Part shown: piece after piece, positions 10,485-21,800 of the stretch | How positions within the stretch are numbered: position 1 is the stretch's first letter | Layout: each line of letters begins with the position of its first letter | Source of the DNA: Pascua guehoae | Lineage: Eukaryota > Basidiomycota > Tremellomycetes > Trichosporonales > Trichosporonaceae | DNA: 64,000 nt | Assembly: GCA_001600415.1 (NCBI GenBank) | Contig: BCJX01000010.1 | Location: 158,868-222,867 of the forward strand | Direction: 5' to 3' | Translations under genes and position numbers: made by a program | The notes under the pieces: model-generated | Told to the model about the DNA's origin: nothing | Database searches by the model: none | What the model saw: the letters and a program-made list of their open reading frames with translations, nothing else

Positions 10485-11792
10485 CTAAACAATGACCGCC
10501 TGTCCCAAGTCGAGGTCATACTGCTGTTTGCCAACAAAGTCGCAGTACTCGTTGAGCGAGAGAAGCTGATCGTTCTTGTGCAGGAACTCGGCGAGCCAGG
10601 TCGTGGGGTGATGCGTCCCCCCAGCGTGCGGGGGAAGACACGCGTTCAGGGCTTCGACGTTGACGAGTGTGCACGTGACCTTTCGGGGGCGCTGAGCGAG
10701 GAACAGCGCGAGTGCGTAGACGAGGTCGCTCGAGCTGCGCGGCCGGCGGCGAAAGTTGGTGGGGCGCCTGTACCACGAGTCAAGCTTCGGCCCATGGAGC
10801 GACGAGAAGATGATGCAGACGTGGCGCACGCTTGGCGACATTGCAGGAGCGTGGAAGAGGTATGCGTGCCCTGAGTTGATCCACGGATTCTTGGTGGGGG
10901 GAAGCGTAATGTGCGCCACGACGCGGCGGGTGCCGGGGCACACTGCGCTGCGGTGCGGTCCTCGTGGCAACTCGGTGTCGGACGCGCACGCCGTGATGAA
11001 GACGGTCGTGATGAGCGAGTGGATGGGGTTGGACGTGCACCATCCCTCGGCCGGAGGGTTGTAGATGCGTATGCTCGTCGGGCGTGCTCCCGAAGTCGCA
11101 AGAATGTTGCTGACTGTTTCGAGTTTGTAGGGGTTGACGTTGCCATCGATATCGACCGTGCGCACACGTGAGAGGAAGCGCTGGGGAAAGGGTGGCAATG
11201 CGTCGGTGGGACCATCTCCGAACACGCGCAGGTCGATGGCTTCAGGGTTGCGGCTGCGACAGGTCACGGCAAGAGAGAGCCAGCGGCGCTGCAGCTCGCG
11301 GTTCGTCCTGGCCCTAAACTCGGATGACGTGCGACCGAGAGCCAGGAGCGCAGCGGGAGGCGCAGACTGGATAATTCGGTCCATGATATGCGGGTATGCG
11401 TCGAATGGAATCACGACGCGTCGGAGCGCGCTGCGCGGGGCCAACACAGACGACGTCCGGGTGGACCGCTTTGACGTCCGAAACGTGCCAGGGGCGGACG
11501 GTGACGTGGCTGCTGTTGACCGCCATGGCATGCGGACCGGAGGATCGGCCAAGAAAGGGATAGCGGAGCGCAACGAGTTGTCGGCAGCGCGCGGAGCAGC
11601 AGGCGGGCCAACAGGCGGAGCAGGAGGTGGGACAGCCGGCGGAGCTGGGGGTGGGGGAGTAGCCTGGAGAGACACCGGAGTGTGGCCAGACGCAGTGCGG
11701 CGCTGTTGGAACCTGAGCGGGAGCAGGAGTGGCGTGAGATGGGACGAGCGGGCAGCCCCCGGCGGGGATTGCGACGATGGAGGGTGGAGCAT
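10485..11792 (-). CDS. F-box-like family protein B (paralogue of the 3583-4602 gene)
   Basis: Single exon, 435 residues, starting at the first ATG of the frame. Residues 1-125 are a Pro/Ala/Ser-rich disordered extension absent from copy A. Then VVIPFDAYPHIMDRIIQSAP aligns with VVIDHLGFPHIMDAIIAYAP of copy A. Further shared landmarks are VRTVDIDG, VCIIFSSLH, TCTLVNVEA and LLSLNEYCD near the end. Identity between landmarks is low, so the duplication is old or the genes evolve fast. As for copy A, an F-box-like adaptor role is only suggested by the N-terminal motif. No intron is needed, which contrasts with the intron-dense neighbours. Confidence 0.75.
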   Translation of the reverse strand: MLHPPSSQSPPGAARSSHLTPLLLPLRFQQRRTASGHTPVSLQATPPPPAPPAVPPPAPPVGPPAAPRAADNSLRSAIPFLADPPVRMPWRSTAATSPSAPGTFRTSKRSTRTSSVLAPRSALRRVVIPFDAYPHIMDRIIQSAPPAALLALGRTSSEFRARTNRELQRRWLSLAVTCRSRNPEAIDLRVFGDGPTDALPPFPQRFLSRVRTVDIDGNVNPYKLETVSNILATSGARPTSIRIYNPPAEGWCTSNPIHSLITTVFITACASDTELPRGPHRSAVCPGTRRVVAHITLPPTKNPWINSGHAYLFHAPAMSPSVRHVCIIFSSLHGPKLDSWYRRPTNFRRRPRSSSDLVYALALFLAQRPRKVTCTLVNVEALNACLPPHAGGTHHPTTWLAEFLHKNDQLLSLNEYCDFVGKQQYDLDLGQAVIV

Positions 11793-12691
11793 GGAAGTTT
11801 AGAGGTTATGGGAGGTGGGGGTGAGAAGGGGTTAAGGGAGGAATGGTGTACAGGTGACGAGAGGTGGTGAAGGAGGTAGAGAAGGAGGAGGGCAAGCAAG
11901 GAAGACGTAGGGGGTGATGAGGTGATATGTGAAGAGTGAAGGGTTAGAGGAGGTGGGGTGGAGTCGAGTACAGAGATGGGCGACATGAAAGGCGGGAGTT
12001 TCTAGGTGAGTGGCGGGCCAAAATACAGTAGTAGTGGTAGGAGTGTTTACAAACATGGCCCATTCTGTTGTTGATCCATCATTCTGCCATCTGGCCCCTT
12101 TGCCCCATGCACATTCCTCCACTAGCTTTTGTTGTTTTGCCCCACTTTGGTCACCGAAAGACCACGAGTACCAGTGTACAGTGTGCCATTTTTTTACGCC
12201 ATGACATGCCTGCTTGCATGTCCGTTTGATGCACATCATTGTTTGTTCGATATTCCCCCTGCTTATCGAGGATGCCAGGGTCAATCTCCTCAAGAGTGTG
12301 GGGTGCTGGTTGCCCCTGGGGCCCACGACGCCCCTCTCCCTGCAGCGTGGTTTGTGCACGGCGCTCTGCCTGGGCGCAACCGGCGGCCGGTGGCCGGCGG
12401 GTTTTACACCATAGCAACGCTGACATCAAGGCTTCGATGCTCATCCACGAAAATACCTCTAAAGTGGTCAACAACTCGCGAGTTGCCCATCCTGAACCGG
12501 CTGAACCACTCACCTCTTGCAATCACACACACCCAGTTGACCAAACACCGATGCCGTTGAGTAGGGGCAGCAACTCACCTCCTCGTTCCCATGCTTCTTT
12601 CAGCCTCAGTGAGCAGATACGAGCTCATCAAGCGCCCGCCGTCGAGGCCAGTCCCGGCGCGGCGCCAAGCTCCGGAGGCTATCAAACAGTC
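11793..12691. other. Intergenic region upstream of tRNA-Glu
   Basis: Holds the promoter and CT-rich leader (minus strand, about 11800-11990) of F-box-like gene B. No gene is supported in the rest. Confidence 0.5.
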
Positions 12692-12791
12692 TCTTCGCTA
12701 GTATATCGGTTAGTATAATCGCCTCTCAAGAGAGAGCCCAGCAACGAGCTGGAGAACGCGATAGAGCAGGGTTCGACTCCCTGGCGGAGAA
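12692..12791 (+). tRNA. tRNA-Glu(CTC) with an intron of about 28 nt
   Basis: Acceptor TCTTCGC pairs with GCGGAGA (12784-12790), discriminator A. The D stem GTAT/GTAT region matches the Asp/Glu tRNA type. Anticodon stem ATCGC (12718-12722) pairs with GCGAT (12758-12762). The anticodon CTC is at 12725-12727. The intervening 12729-12756 is read as an intron beginning two bases after the anticodon. The variable loop is AGAG and the T arm CAGGG-TTCGACT-CCCTG. The exact intron edges could shift by a base. Confidence 0.88.
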
Positions 12792-12793
12792 GC

Positions 12794-12798
12794 TTTTT
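12794..12798 (+). terminator. RNA polymerase III terminator of tRNA-Glu
   Basis: A TTTTT run three bases after the discriminator base. Confidence 0.8.
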
Positions 12799-13707
12799 GG
12801 GTTGCAGAGCTGTTGAGGAGGTTGACGATGAGGAGGCAGGTGTGGCTGTTTAGAGAGCGATGAGGCGCTTTACGTTTTACGTTGCAGCTCAACATGGATG
12901 CGGGGCGGCGGGAGTTTGCCGTCCTTCTCCTTGCACGCTGTCAGCCCGGCCCGCGGCCTATTCCGGGTCCCCACACGGGCCATGGGTCATGCGGTTTGAT
13001 CGTCTCGTGGCTCGTGGGATGACCAATGCGTTGAGTGGAAGAGAGATGCGGGGATGCACCGGCCCCATTTTGAACCGCACCCGTATGGCAAAGGGACCTT
13101 CGTGCCAGATATATCAGTCATGGTTGAATCGACACCATCCAGGTTTAACCCCTCCACCACTTGATTAGGTTGTCAATACCGTTGTGGGTATGCCGGTTTT
13201 ATTGGGAGATGACAAGGTGGCATGGAACAGTGGACAAACGAGTTGAAAGTGGTGGTGGGAGATGGTGCCTGGTATGCGGCAACTTACGGCCACTAGCGGT
13301 TCAACCATGCTGATGTTGGTTCATCCGCTTTGGCCGCCGCATGGTGGTTCCTGTGCTGCCAACCACCACCTCCTCCCTTTGATTCGAATTCACCGCAAGC
13401 CTCGTTGCACTGCCGTCCACGATAGCCGGGTCGAACCAGACGGCACAACCTCGGAAGTTGGAAGTTGCGCAGCACACGCCCACGGGACACGCCCATGGGG
13501 TGAAAGGTGGCGTCGCTAGCTTGTCGGTTTCACTCTTCTCGGGAAGCCCGGTTTCCGGTATGAAGCGGGTCACACGCCGGGGGTGTGCGCGTGCGTCATC
13601 CGAAGAGAGACTATAAGAGATCGATCCAGTGTGCACAGCACAAGTGTGCATTCATCTCCCACAAAGCTACTGTCTCTTGCCTAGCCAAACTAACCCACAC
13701 CAGCATC
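12799..13707. other. Promoter-side intergenic region of the alcohol dehydrogenase gene
   Basis: No gene is supported. The last 100 bases hold a TATAAGA element listed separately. Confidence 0.5.
13612..13618 (+). promoter_or_regulatory. TATA-like element of the alcohol dehydrogenase gene
   Basis: TATAAGA, 90 bases before the ATG. The same heptamer occurs at a similar distance before the gene at 53197. Confidence 0.5.
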
Positions 13708-15265
13708 ATGACTGTCGCCGTCCCCAAGGTCTGCCGTGCCGCCCCCGCCGTGGACATCGGCCTCAACGTACGTTCCAACCACGGTGTGCCCCAAGCTAAC
13801 AGCAGTACAAGATTGTGTGTCGCGAGGACTACCCCGTCCCAACGCCCGGAGAGGGCGAGCTCCTTCTCGAGCTCAAGATGTCCGGCGTCTGCCAGAGCGA
13901 CCACCGTGAGTTTTGACAAGCTGGCCCGCCTGAGGGGATCCACGGCACTGACATCCAGATCAGGTGGCTGGCGACTGGGGCGTTGCGATGGAAGAGGGCG
14001 TCGACTGCGTTGGCCACGAGGGCGCCGGTGTTGTCGCCGCGGTTGGCCCCGGTGTGACCGGGTGGAAGGTTGGAGACAAGGCCGGTATCACGCCTGTCGC
14101 CAAGACTTGGTGAGTATCAACCCCGTCACTGTCACACCGCAAACGCTTACCTGCAGCGAGGAGTGCCGCATCTGCAAGTCGGGTAGTGAGTACGACGGCC
14201 GGCCACGTGCACTCCAGCCTACTTACATTGCCAGACGAGACGCTGTGCGAGAAGCGCCAGTATGTCGCAAAGGAGATCAACGGCACCTACACCCAGTACC
14301 CGTGAGTACGACGCGTTAGCCTGCTGAAGAGTATCACGTATCACGGCGTCGCTCTTTTCTGACGGCAGGATTATCCCGGCGCAGTGGGCCATCCCCCTCC
14401 CCGACAACGTGCCCTGGGAGCAGCTCGCGCCTTTCAGTGCGTCGATCCGCTAGGTCCCGCTAACCTCTCAGTGTGCAGTGGCGGTACAGCCTACACGGCC
14501 ACCAAGGCGGCCAACCTCGAGCCCGGACAGACGTAGGTTCACTGCGGGGTTCGTACACGCTGACATTCAGTGTGGCAATCTTCGGGTCTGGTGGCGGTGT
14601 CGGACACATGGTCACGCAGTTTGCCTCGGCACAGGGCTACAAGGTCATCGGTATCGATGTCGGCGCCGACAAGGAGAAGACGGTGCTCGGCTCGGGCGCC
14701 TCGCACTACCTCGACGTCACCAAGACTGACGACCTCACGGCCGCAGTGCACGCCATCTCCCCGGGGGGTGTCAATGCAGTGAGTCTAGGATTCTCACACG
14801 CCCCGCCATGTTGGGAACATTGCTTACATCCAGGTCATCGTCACGGCCGGCAACGGCAAGGCGTACGCTGCCGCCCCGCCCCTCCTTGCTCCCCTGGCCA
14901 CTCTTGTTGCCGTCGGACTCCGTGCGTTTGCCCTGCCTCTTGATGCGGCCAGCACTAACTCTCAGCTGCCCGCGGCACTGCTATTGCCGGCACCGACCCC
15001 GCCCAGCTCTGTTTCATGGGCGTCAAGATCCGCGGTATCCTCGTCACCACCCGCGAAGACATGAAGGAGGCGCTCAAGTTCCTCTCTGAAGGCAAGGTCA
15101 AGGAGCAGTGAGTATCAAGGGCGGTCCTACGACAATGTTGCACGCAGTGACTGATGGCCCAGCGTTAAGGTTCTCCCCTTCTCGGCGTTCCCCCAGGCGC
15201 TCGCCGACGTCGCTGCAAGCCGCACGACGGGTCGTTCGGTTGTGGAATTCAATAAGGATTCGTAG
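13708..15265 (+). CDS. ADH: Zinc-dependent alcohol dehydrogenase (fungal ADH1-type)
   Basis: Eleven exons (13708-13767, 13806-13905, 13959-14109, 14157-14185, 14235-14301, 14369-14436, 14472-14532, 14571-14778, 14834-14921, 14966-15107, 15163-15265) encode 358 residues, the normal length for yeast Adh1. All ten introns are 34-67 nt and all joins keep frame. The protein oxidises ethanol or reduces acetaldehyde with NAD. Catalytic zinc ligands appear in GVCQSDHH and GHEGAG; the structural zinc site is C-EEC-RIC-x7-C (CEECRICKSGNETLC); the cofactor loop is FGSGGGVGH. The absence of an obvious mitochondrial presequence suggests the cytosol. The second zinc-proximal loop reads SDHHQVAGDWG rather than the common TDLHA-x-x-GDW, a modest variation. 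Confidence 0.93.
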
Positions 15266-16066
15266 AACTGACTAGTGTAGGAGGTTGTAAGTGTGGTAGT
15301 GTACACCAGATGAAGTGAATGCAAGTCGCGATGTCAGGTTTCAGAATCATAGCATTGCCTTGGATGTCAAAGTCAGTGACCGAGGGAGTCTGAGATCCAT
15401 TGTTGTCCAAAGTCACCCATTGCGGCGTGGTTGTGGCGTGGTCGGGGCTGCTGAGGAAAAGTTTGTTGAAGATAGACGGGGGAGTGCCAGAGAACCATTG
15501 TCGCCAGCAGTGTGGTGGGCAGAAGTGACAGAAAGCGCGGATGGATTTACTGCAGTGATACTCCATCGTCCCATGTCATGTCCGTAAAATGTGCCGAACG
15601 ATGCCATCTCTAACATGAAACGGGCCGACCCTATTCAAGAGCCTAACATGCTTCACAATCGACTTACGTATCATTCAGGTTCCTACCAAAAATATTCTGC
15701 CAAAACATCAAAATCGGTATAAAATAAAAATGCACGTCACCTCCTTGAGGTGGCTTGGGTAAGTCTATTCTCGGTCATGGCAGCGGTATTCGGGCTCACA
15801 GACAATCCACTCTGTTTGGGGATGTAGAATCTGGGTGTGGATATGTGAAGTTATCCGTACTCAGTTGGCAATAGACTGCAACGAAAAGAACGCAATGGAG
15901 CAAATGTGTAAATAAATGGGTGCGAATTGGTGGGAAGGCGCTTAGCAGGTTAAGAATCAGCTGTCGAAACCGAAATTTTTGTCTGGGTAAACTGTCAAGA
16001 CAGAAAGAGTAAATCAAGTAAAGGCTGGATGAGGAGGTCCACGTTGGTCACACGCCTCTCAGTTCC

Positions 16067-16120
16067 ATCCGTTGTGCAAACTACGTACAAAGTATCCGTT
16101 GTGCAAACTACGTACAAAGT
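16067..16120. repeat. Perfect 27-bp tandem duplication
   Basis: Two identical copies (16067-16093 and 16094-16120) of a unit that begins ATCCGTTGTG and ends TACGTACAAAGT, including the palindrome ACGT twice. It is about 450 bases before the next ATG. Confidence 0.95.
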
Positions 16121-16432
16121 ACAGTCACTAGTGCAAGCATACCCACGCGCAATCCACGGAGCTGTGAATGTCAGTCTCACTAATTGAAACATGCAGAGAT
16201 ACGATCGCGAGGCAGATGATGATGTTCGAACACGAACATGCACATTTCTTGTGTTACTCCAGCCATGGCGTCAATCGCGTCAACATCAACTTCGGAACTG
16301 ACCAATCAAATGCTGGGAATACCCTGAATCAGGCATGTCCCACGGCTCAACGTCCACGGTTGTGGTGCTTTCACTTTGTTTACGTCTGATGTCACATGCG
16401 CATTTGGGCGACTCAACCACCCTCCTCAAGAG

Positions 16433-16465
16433 TATATAAAGACCAGACTCGGAGGACTATAAAAG
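16433..16465 (+). promoter_or_regulatory. Two TATA boxes before the kinase-fold-like gene
   Basis: TATATAAA at 16433-16440 and TATAAAAG at 16458-16465 lie 135 and 110 bases before the ATG at 16568. Strong TATA boxes are often tied to inducible genes in fungi; regulation here is inference. Confidence 0.6.
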
Positions 16466-16567
16466 GCAGATCCCCCCTCCCATTTTTCTTACCATGTCTT
16501 TTCCCAGACAGCCTCAAGCCCCCTGCGACGCCCACCGCCTGCTACAGGATCCACATTTCGACTCACC

Positions 16568-17541
16568 ATGACCACGACCTTTACCCACGCCGGCATTGAG
16601 CGCGGATTCTTCACACCAACCACTCTTCCGGGCGAGCTGACGTGCCTTGTCGCGGGCAACGCTGCTCTTGGTGGCGACTCGATTGGCACCGACGACACTA
16701 TACAGCTCGACAAGACCTTCGACACGTCGCCGTGGTCACTCTACGACGTCTACACGGGCACCGCCTCCTTCGTCTCTGGTCCAATCATGGCGCGCGTGAC
16801 GTGCCCCGCCCTCGCCTATCTCGAGGATGTCAACGCTGCCGTGCAGTTTGACGTCGAGGCGCACAATACACTCCAGGCAATGCAAGGCTCACGCCTCCCC
16901 AAATTCTATGGTCTCTGGCGTGGCGACGCCACGACGGTCCTGCCCAAGCCCTACGGCGGCAAGCCGGAAATCCCGCCCGAGCTGCTGGGCAAGCGCCGGA
17001 CCAAGAAGAAGGTGAGCCACGATGTCCAGCTGAACAACAGTTGACGTGCTGACCGTTCCAGCCCGCAGAGTCCAAGACCGAAGTCTTCGTCCTCATCTTT
17101 GAAGATGTTGTCAGTAACTCCCCGGACACTGGCGACTATCTCCGCAAGGTGCCAGCTTTTGGGTAAGTTGGGACACTGGCACAGGAATAAATCGACAGCC
17201 GCTGATTTTTTAGTGCCGACATTGCTGCCGCTTACGAGGAACTCATCACCGCCGGCGTACTCCCCCGTGGCGGTTCCTTCGTCCGTCGCCAGGGCGAGCA
17301 CGCGAGCCTCGGCTTTGTGGACCTGTACAACGCTGTCCGCCGCGGCGACCACCTGTGGATGTCACAGGTCGCAAATGTCCGCCAGACCTACCCCCAGCTT
17401 CGCAATGCGGCGGCATGGACTGCCGACATTGACTCTCCTTTCGATGAGAGCGAGGGCAGCGACTACACTGCGTCAGAGGATGCCGACGATGAGAGCTCGG
17501 CCGGATGGGAGGCTGGTGATTTCGACGACACGTTTGACTGA
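16568..17541 (+). CDS. Hypothetical protein with a possible degenerate protein-kinase-like fold
   Basis: Three exons, 16568-17011, 17062-17162 and 17214-17541, give 290 residues. Joins are in phase (KRRTKKK to PAESKTEVF; PAFG to ADIAAAY). The segment FDVEAHNTLQAMQG, SRLPKFYGLWRGD and EVFVLIFEDV recalls the N-lobe helix C, the core strand and the hinge of kinase-like folds seen in several fungal orphan families. No HRD, DFG or glycine-rich loop is visible, so catalysis is unlikely. The C-terminus (DESEGSDYTASEDADDESS) is very acidic. The assignment is tentative; it may simply be a lineage-specific protein. Confidence 0.65.
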
Positions 17542-18836
17542 AAGGGGCTGGCCGTGGTTGGATTGGAAACAGTTGTAGGGCTCCTTGAGCTGCGCGTGAT
17601 ACCCCGAATGTGAAATACCTATGTGTCCTCCAGACCTGTCGCTGTGTGCACTCGTAGGATAATTGCCAGATGGGAAAGCAGAGTTGACTGTACCTCATGG
17701 AGCGACATATAACAAAAATATGTGATATAATGATGGCAGAAGCGTCGGCGATGGCATTCACAATGCACCCTGTGGGATGTTTACGCCGTTGGTCAGCGCC
17801 CTCAACATCAGGCCAAACATGAAAGTCACTTGATCTGAAATAATCCCAGTGCCGACTGTTCCTCTCAATATTACTTAAATAGCCATGGAGACTGCATATG
17901 GATAGCACGTGGAACAATTGAACGTCGAACTCTGGTCTTCCGCAATTTAAATACCGCAATGGTGCCAGGTATTGACAAAGTCGGTTTCTGGGCTGCATAT
18001 AGACTATGACAGAAAAAGCGTTGAAACACGACCGGGGTCCAGAACACGCACTTTTATACCACCCATGATGCCAGAACAAGGCAAGGATAATACAATGGAA
18101 GGCAGGAGATCATTAATTAACCAGTAAATACCGCACGATACTGGTATGAACGCGATTTCTGTTCTAACTCCACAGAGAGCTAACCTAGCATTTGCGGTTG
18201 GGTGGTCACGGTTCTAAACGGCCCTGGGATTCAAATTGTCCAAGGTGAGGCATGGCATATACTCAGAAGAATTAATGTTGATTTTGGAGCGGAATATTCA
18301 GGACGGCATGTCAATCATGGCCAAGATATGCACATGCTGTGCACAGTTGACTTCAATTATTATTAGAGAATTTAAGGAAGTGTTTTTCCTACCCTGTCAC
18401 CCATCAGTATATGGTGTATCTACACAAGCAGGAAGGGAGCTGCAACCATGTTGTGGCTTTTTGCGGTGATCACCCTCACCGAACGGCGTACGGCGATCGG
18501 CGAGCGAGTGAGACAAGGGCTGGGCACGTGGCCGCCCTGAATCTCGGATCCGACGTTACTAATTTCCGGATCCAAGTTTCATTTACGTAATACTGCAACA
18601 CTTGACTTGTTCGTGGCTTTCACGTTTCGGCGTCGCGAAATGTCAATGCAGTCAGACGACGAGGTGGACTGCAACCTCGAACTGCACAACTCACTCGTCT
18701 TGCCCAGCAATACCTGACGACATTGCAACACCGAGGCGCGCAGTTGCCTTGCCTACTCCTTCTTCGCCCCGTACCCGCTTCCACTTTCACCATACCCCCT
18801 TCAAAACCGCTGCGCAAACTACAGGCCGCGCCCGAG
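17542..18836. other. AT-rich intergenic region upstream of GCN1
   Basis: About 1.3 kb with clearly lower GC than the flanks, especially 17600-18470. No gene, tRNA or repeat family is recognised. Confidence 0.6.
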
Positions 18837-21800
18837 ATGTCGGCGAGCGCCAAAGTCGGCTCCTGGCTTGGCAAGTCCAAGCCTGGCAAGAGCCCGGCCA
18901 AGCGCGAGGCGTACGAGTCCGACTCGGACGCCGAGTCGGTCATCACGGCGTCTGATTCTGGCGAGGCATCACCACAGCGTCCAGCTGCCGCTGCTGCTTC
19001 GCCGGCACCTGGCGCGGCTGACGATGTTGACTCGGACGACGAGGTGGTCAAGGACGAGTCGGCACGAGAAGCCAACATTGACTGGGCTACTGTTCTCCCC
19101 AAAGTCCGCCCTGCGCTCCTCGACCGCAGTCAGAAGAGGAGAGAGCAGTTTGTTGCCCGGTACCTCTACGTTACGGATGAATGTGGGTCAACAGGCACCG
19201 ACGAGAAAGCCTTGCGAGTTCTGCTCGCCAAGTCTGGCTCTTGTCCATCGCGACGAGTTCTCGACGCGCTAACTGATCCCAGCACCCGCGACGGCCCAGA
19301 TTCCTCACCTCTTACAGGCGTTGCTGTCGGCGCTCACCACCATGTCGGACTTGAAAGCGATCGAGCTGGCCGTCGGCGTGCTCACCCAGCTCGTGGCTCG
19401 CGATGAGCGACAAAAGGCGCCGACCAAGCTCGGCGACAAGCTTGTCAAGTGGGCCGTCGCTGAGGCTGACAAGGCCGTGGCTGCACCCAAGTCGTACGTC
19501 GCGCAAGCTTCTCCAAGCACTAATGATCAGGACAACGGCTCTGGCACTGCTGCCCGACTTGATTCTCATCCTCTCCCTCATCTCGACTCTGTTCGCTTCG
19601 CGCGGAGACGCCTTCGTGTCGTCCAAGCAGTTTGCCGACCTGTGGCTCGCGCTTGCGGCTGTTACCGACGCGTCCGAAGTGCGCGCCGCGGTCGTTAAGA
19701 ACAACCGCATGGAGCGCGTTATTCGCAAAAACCATGTCCGCATCTGGCGTGTCATCCGCACACTGCGCGACAACATCCCGAAGCTCGTCCAACTGCTCGT
19801 CAAAGCTTCCAACCCATCTCGCGCTGCATCGCTTCTCGGACACGTTGTCGGCGTCGCTCTCCGCCTCAAGCAGCAGAAGGGCAAGCCAGAGGGTCAGGGT
19901 CGCGCATTCATCGAGGGAGAGAAGAAGGCGATCACCGACTTTTACTCGACAAATATCCTCAGCTCAAAGACTGCCCTTCCTGCCCATGTCCCTGTACGTT
20001 TACGGTTCAGAATCCTCGGCATCCAGAAAGTAGCTGACAACCTAGCTCGCTCTGCGCGAGTTCCTCGAGAACTTTGTCACCGACGACGTGCTCGTCGGCA
20101 CCCTGATCCCCACAGCTGAGCGCATGTTGCTCCGCTCGCCCGAGATTGCTCTTCCCCGTGAGTTGGAAACACAGGCTTAGTTTGTATCAACCCACTGACA
20201 TACAGTAACTGCTGATCTTCTCGACAGCTGCGCGATCGACATCTCCTCTATCATCCCCGCCAAGCTTGTGCCGGCCATCCTGTCCGCGTCCAAGTCTTCC
20301 AATGCGGAGACCCGCGCCAAGTCGGTGCTGCTCCTGAAGGCCGTGGTGCGCAACACGTCGAGCGCCGAGGCGCAGGCCAAGCTTGCTACCGAGATCCTCG
20401 CTCTCCCCAAGGCAGGGAAGACGGTCAGCCCCGACCACCGTGTCACGCTCTACACCATGATGGCTGCGATCCCCAAGGCAGACTCGCTTGTCATTGTCGA
20501 CACCCTACCTCCCCTCATTGGCAAGGAGACCAACGATGCTGCCCTCCATGCCCTCACCACTGCCCTCGGCAGCCACCTGTCTGCAGTTCTCCAGTCGGAC
20601 AAGGCCGTGGCCGCTGCTTCGACCACTGCTCTTACCAAGGAGCTCGGCTCGAACAAGTTGGCGACGCGTCGTGCCGTCTCCAACGCGATTGGTACTGCCG
20701 CATGGTCCATCTATGCCGCCAAGGGCCAGTTCTCCGCCAGCGGCGAGAAGCTTCTTACGACCCTTGTCCCCGCGTTCGAGGCCAACCTCAAGACTGCGTC
20801 GGTCAACCTGCCTGTCAACGGTGCTGGCTTCCTCGAGGGCTATGTCGCGGTCGCCCTTGCACTCGGCCCACTCAAGGGACATAGTGCGGCAGCCAAGCTC
20901 GCGGCCAGCCCGGCGCTCCAGTCGATCCTGACTGTGTCTCCCAAGCCGTCCTTCCTTCTCAACGACAAGGCGTACAGCAAGCTTCCAACTGACGAAGACG
21001 AGCTGTGGCTCCTGCGCGCGCTGCGGGTTGTGATTGCCGGTGGCGAGAAGTGCGACGAGCCTGTGCGCGTCGCCTTGGGTCTTGCACTCATCCACCTGGC
21101 GTTTGACTCCAAACACAGCCAAGTTCGCCGCGACGCGTTTGGGACAGTTACAGACCTCGCTGGCCTCCAGCCCCGGTTCTTCTCTCAGATCCTGCGCGAG
21201 TCGCTCACTTCGTGGCTCCGTACGCAGGACGTTCATCGCGCTGCCGCCCGTGCCAAGCGGCAGGCGGGTGACGAGGATGACGGTGTCGTTTCCCGTTCGC
21301 GTGAGCTCGGCCGTCTCCTCATGGCTGCCCTCGTCAAGTCGGAGAACGCAGACAAGGCGACCCTCGAGGACATTGCTGCCGACTTTATTGTTCTTGCCCA
21401 CCACCCCGAGATTGGCGAGGAGTCCCAGGTCTCCTGGATCTCTCTCGTCCAGGGTCTTGGTCTCGACCCCACGGGTGTTGTCTCTGTGAAGCGTGAACAT
21501 ATCCTTAACCTCCTGTGGGACGCGGCTGGTACTCCTCCAGAGGTGCGTGACCGAATTTGCACAGTAGCTGACAGGCAGGACCCGCGCTTTGCAGAGGCGG
21601 CGTACCGTTCAGTTGCAACCCTCGCATTCATCGACCCCGTCGAGTTTGTCCGCGACATTCTCGCCAAGCTCCAGGCCGACCTCGACCCGGCAGCACTCGA
21701 CTTTATCGGGATCGAGGAGCGGGGGATCTGGGCCACGGAATCTGGCAAGCTCTTTGTTGATGGTAAGCTGTTGCGCCATGACGAAACTAACAGCTTTCCA

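Larger units (their letters stand above)
15266..16567. other. AT-richer intergenic region
   Basis: No gene is supported. It contains the 27-bp perfect duplication and two TATA elements reported separately. Base composition is visibly lower in GC than the flanking genes. Confidence 0.55.
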
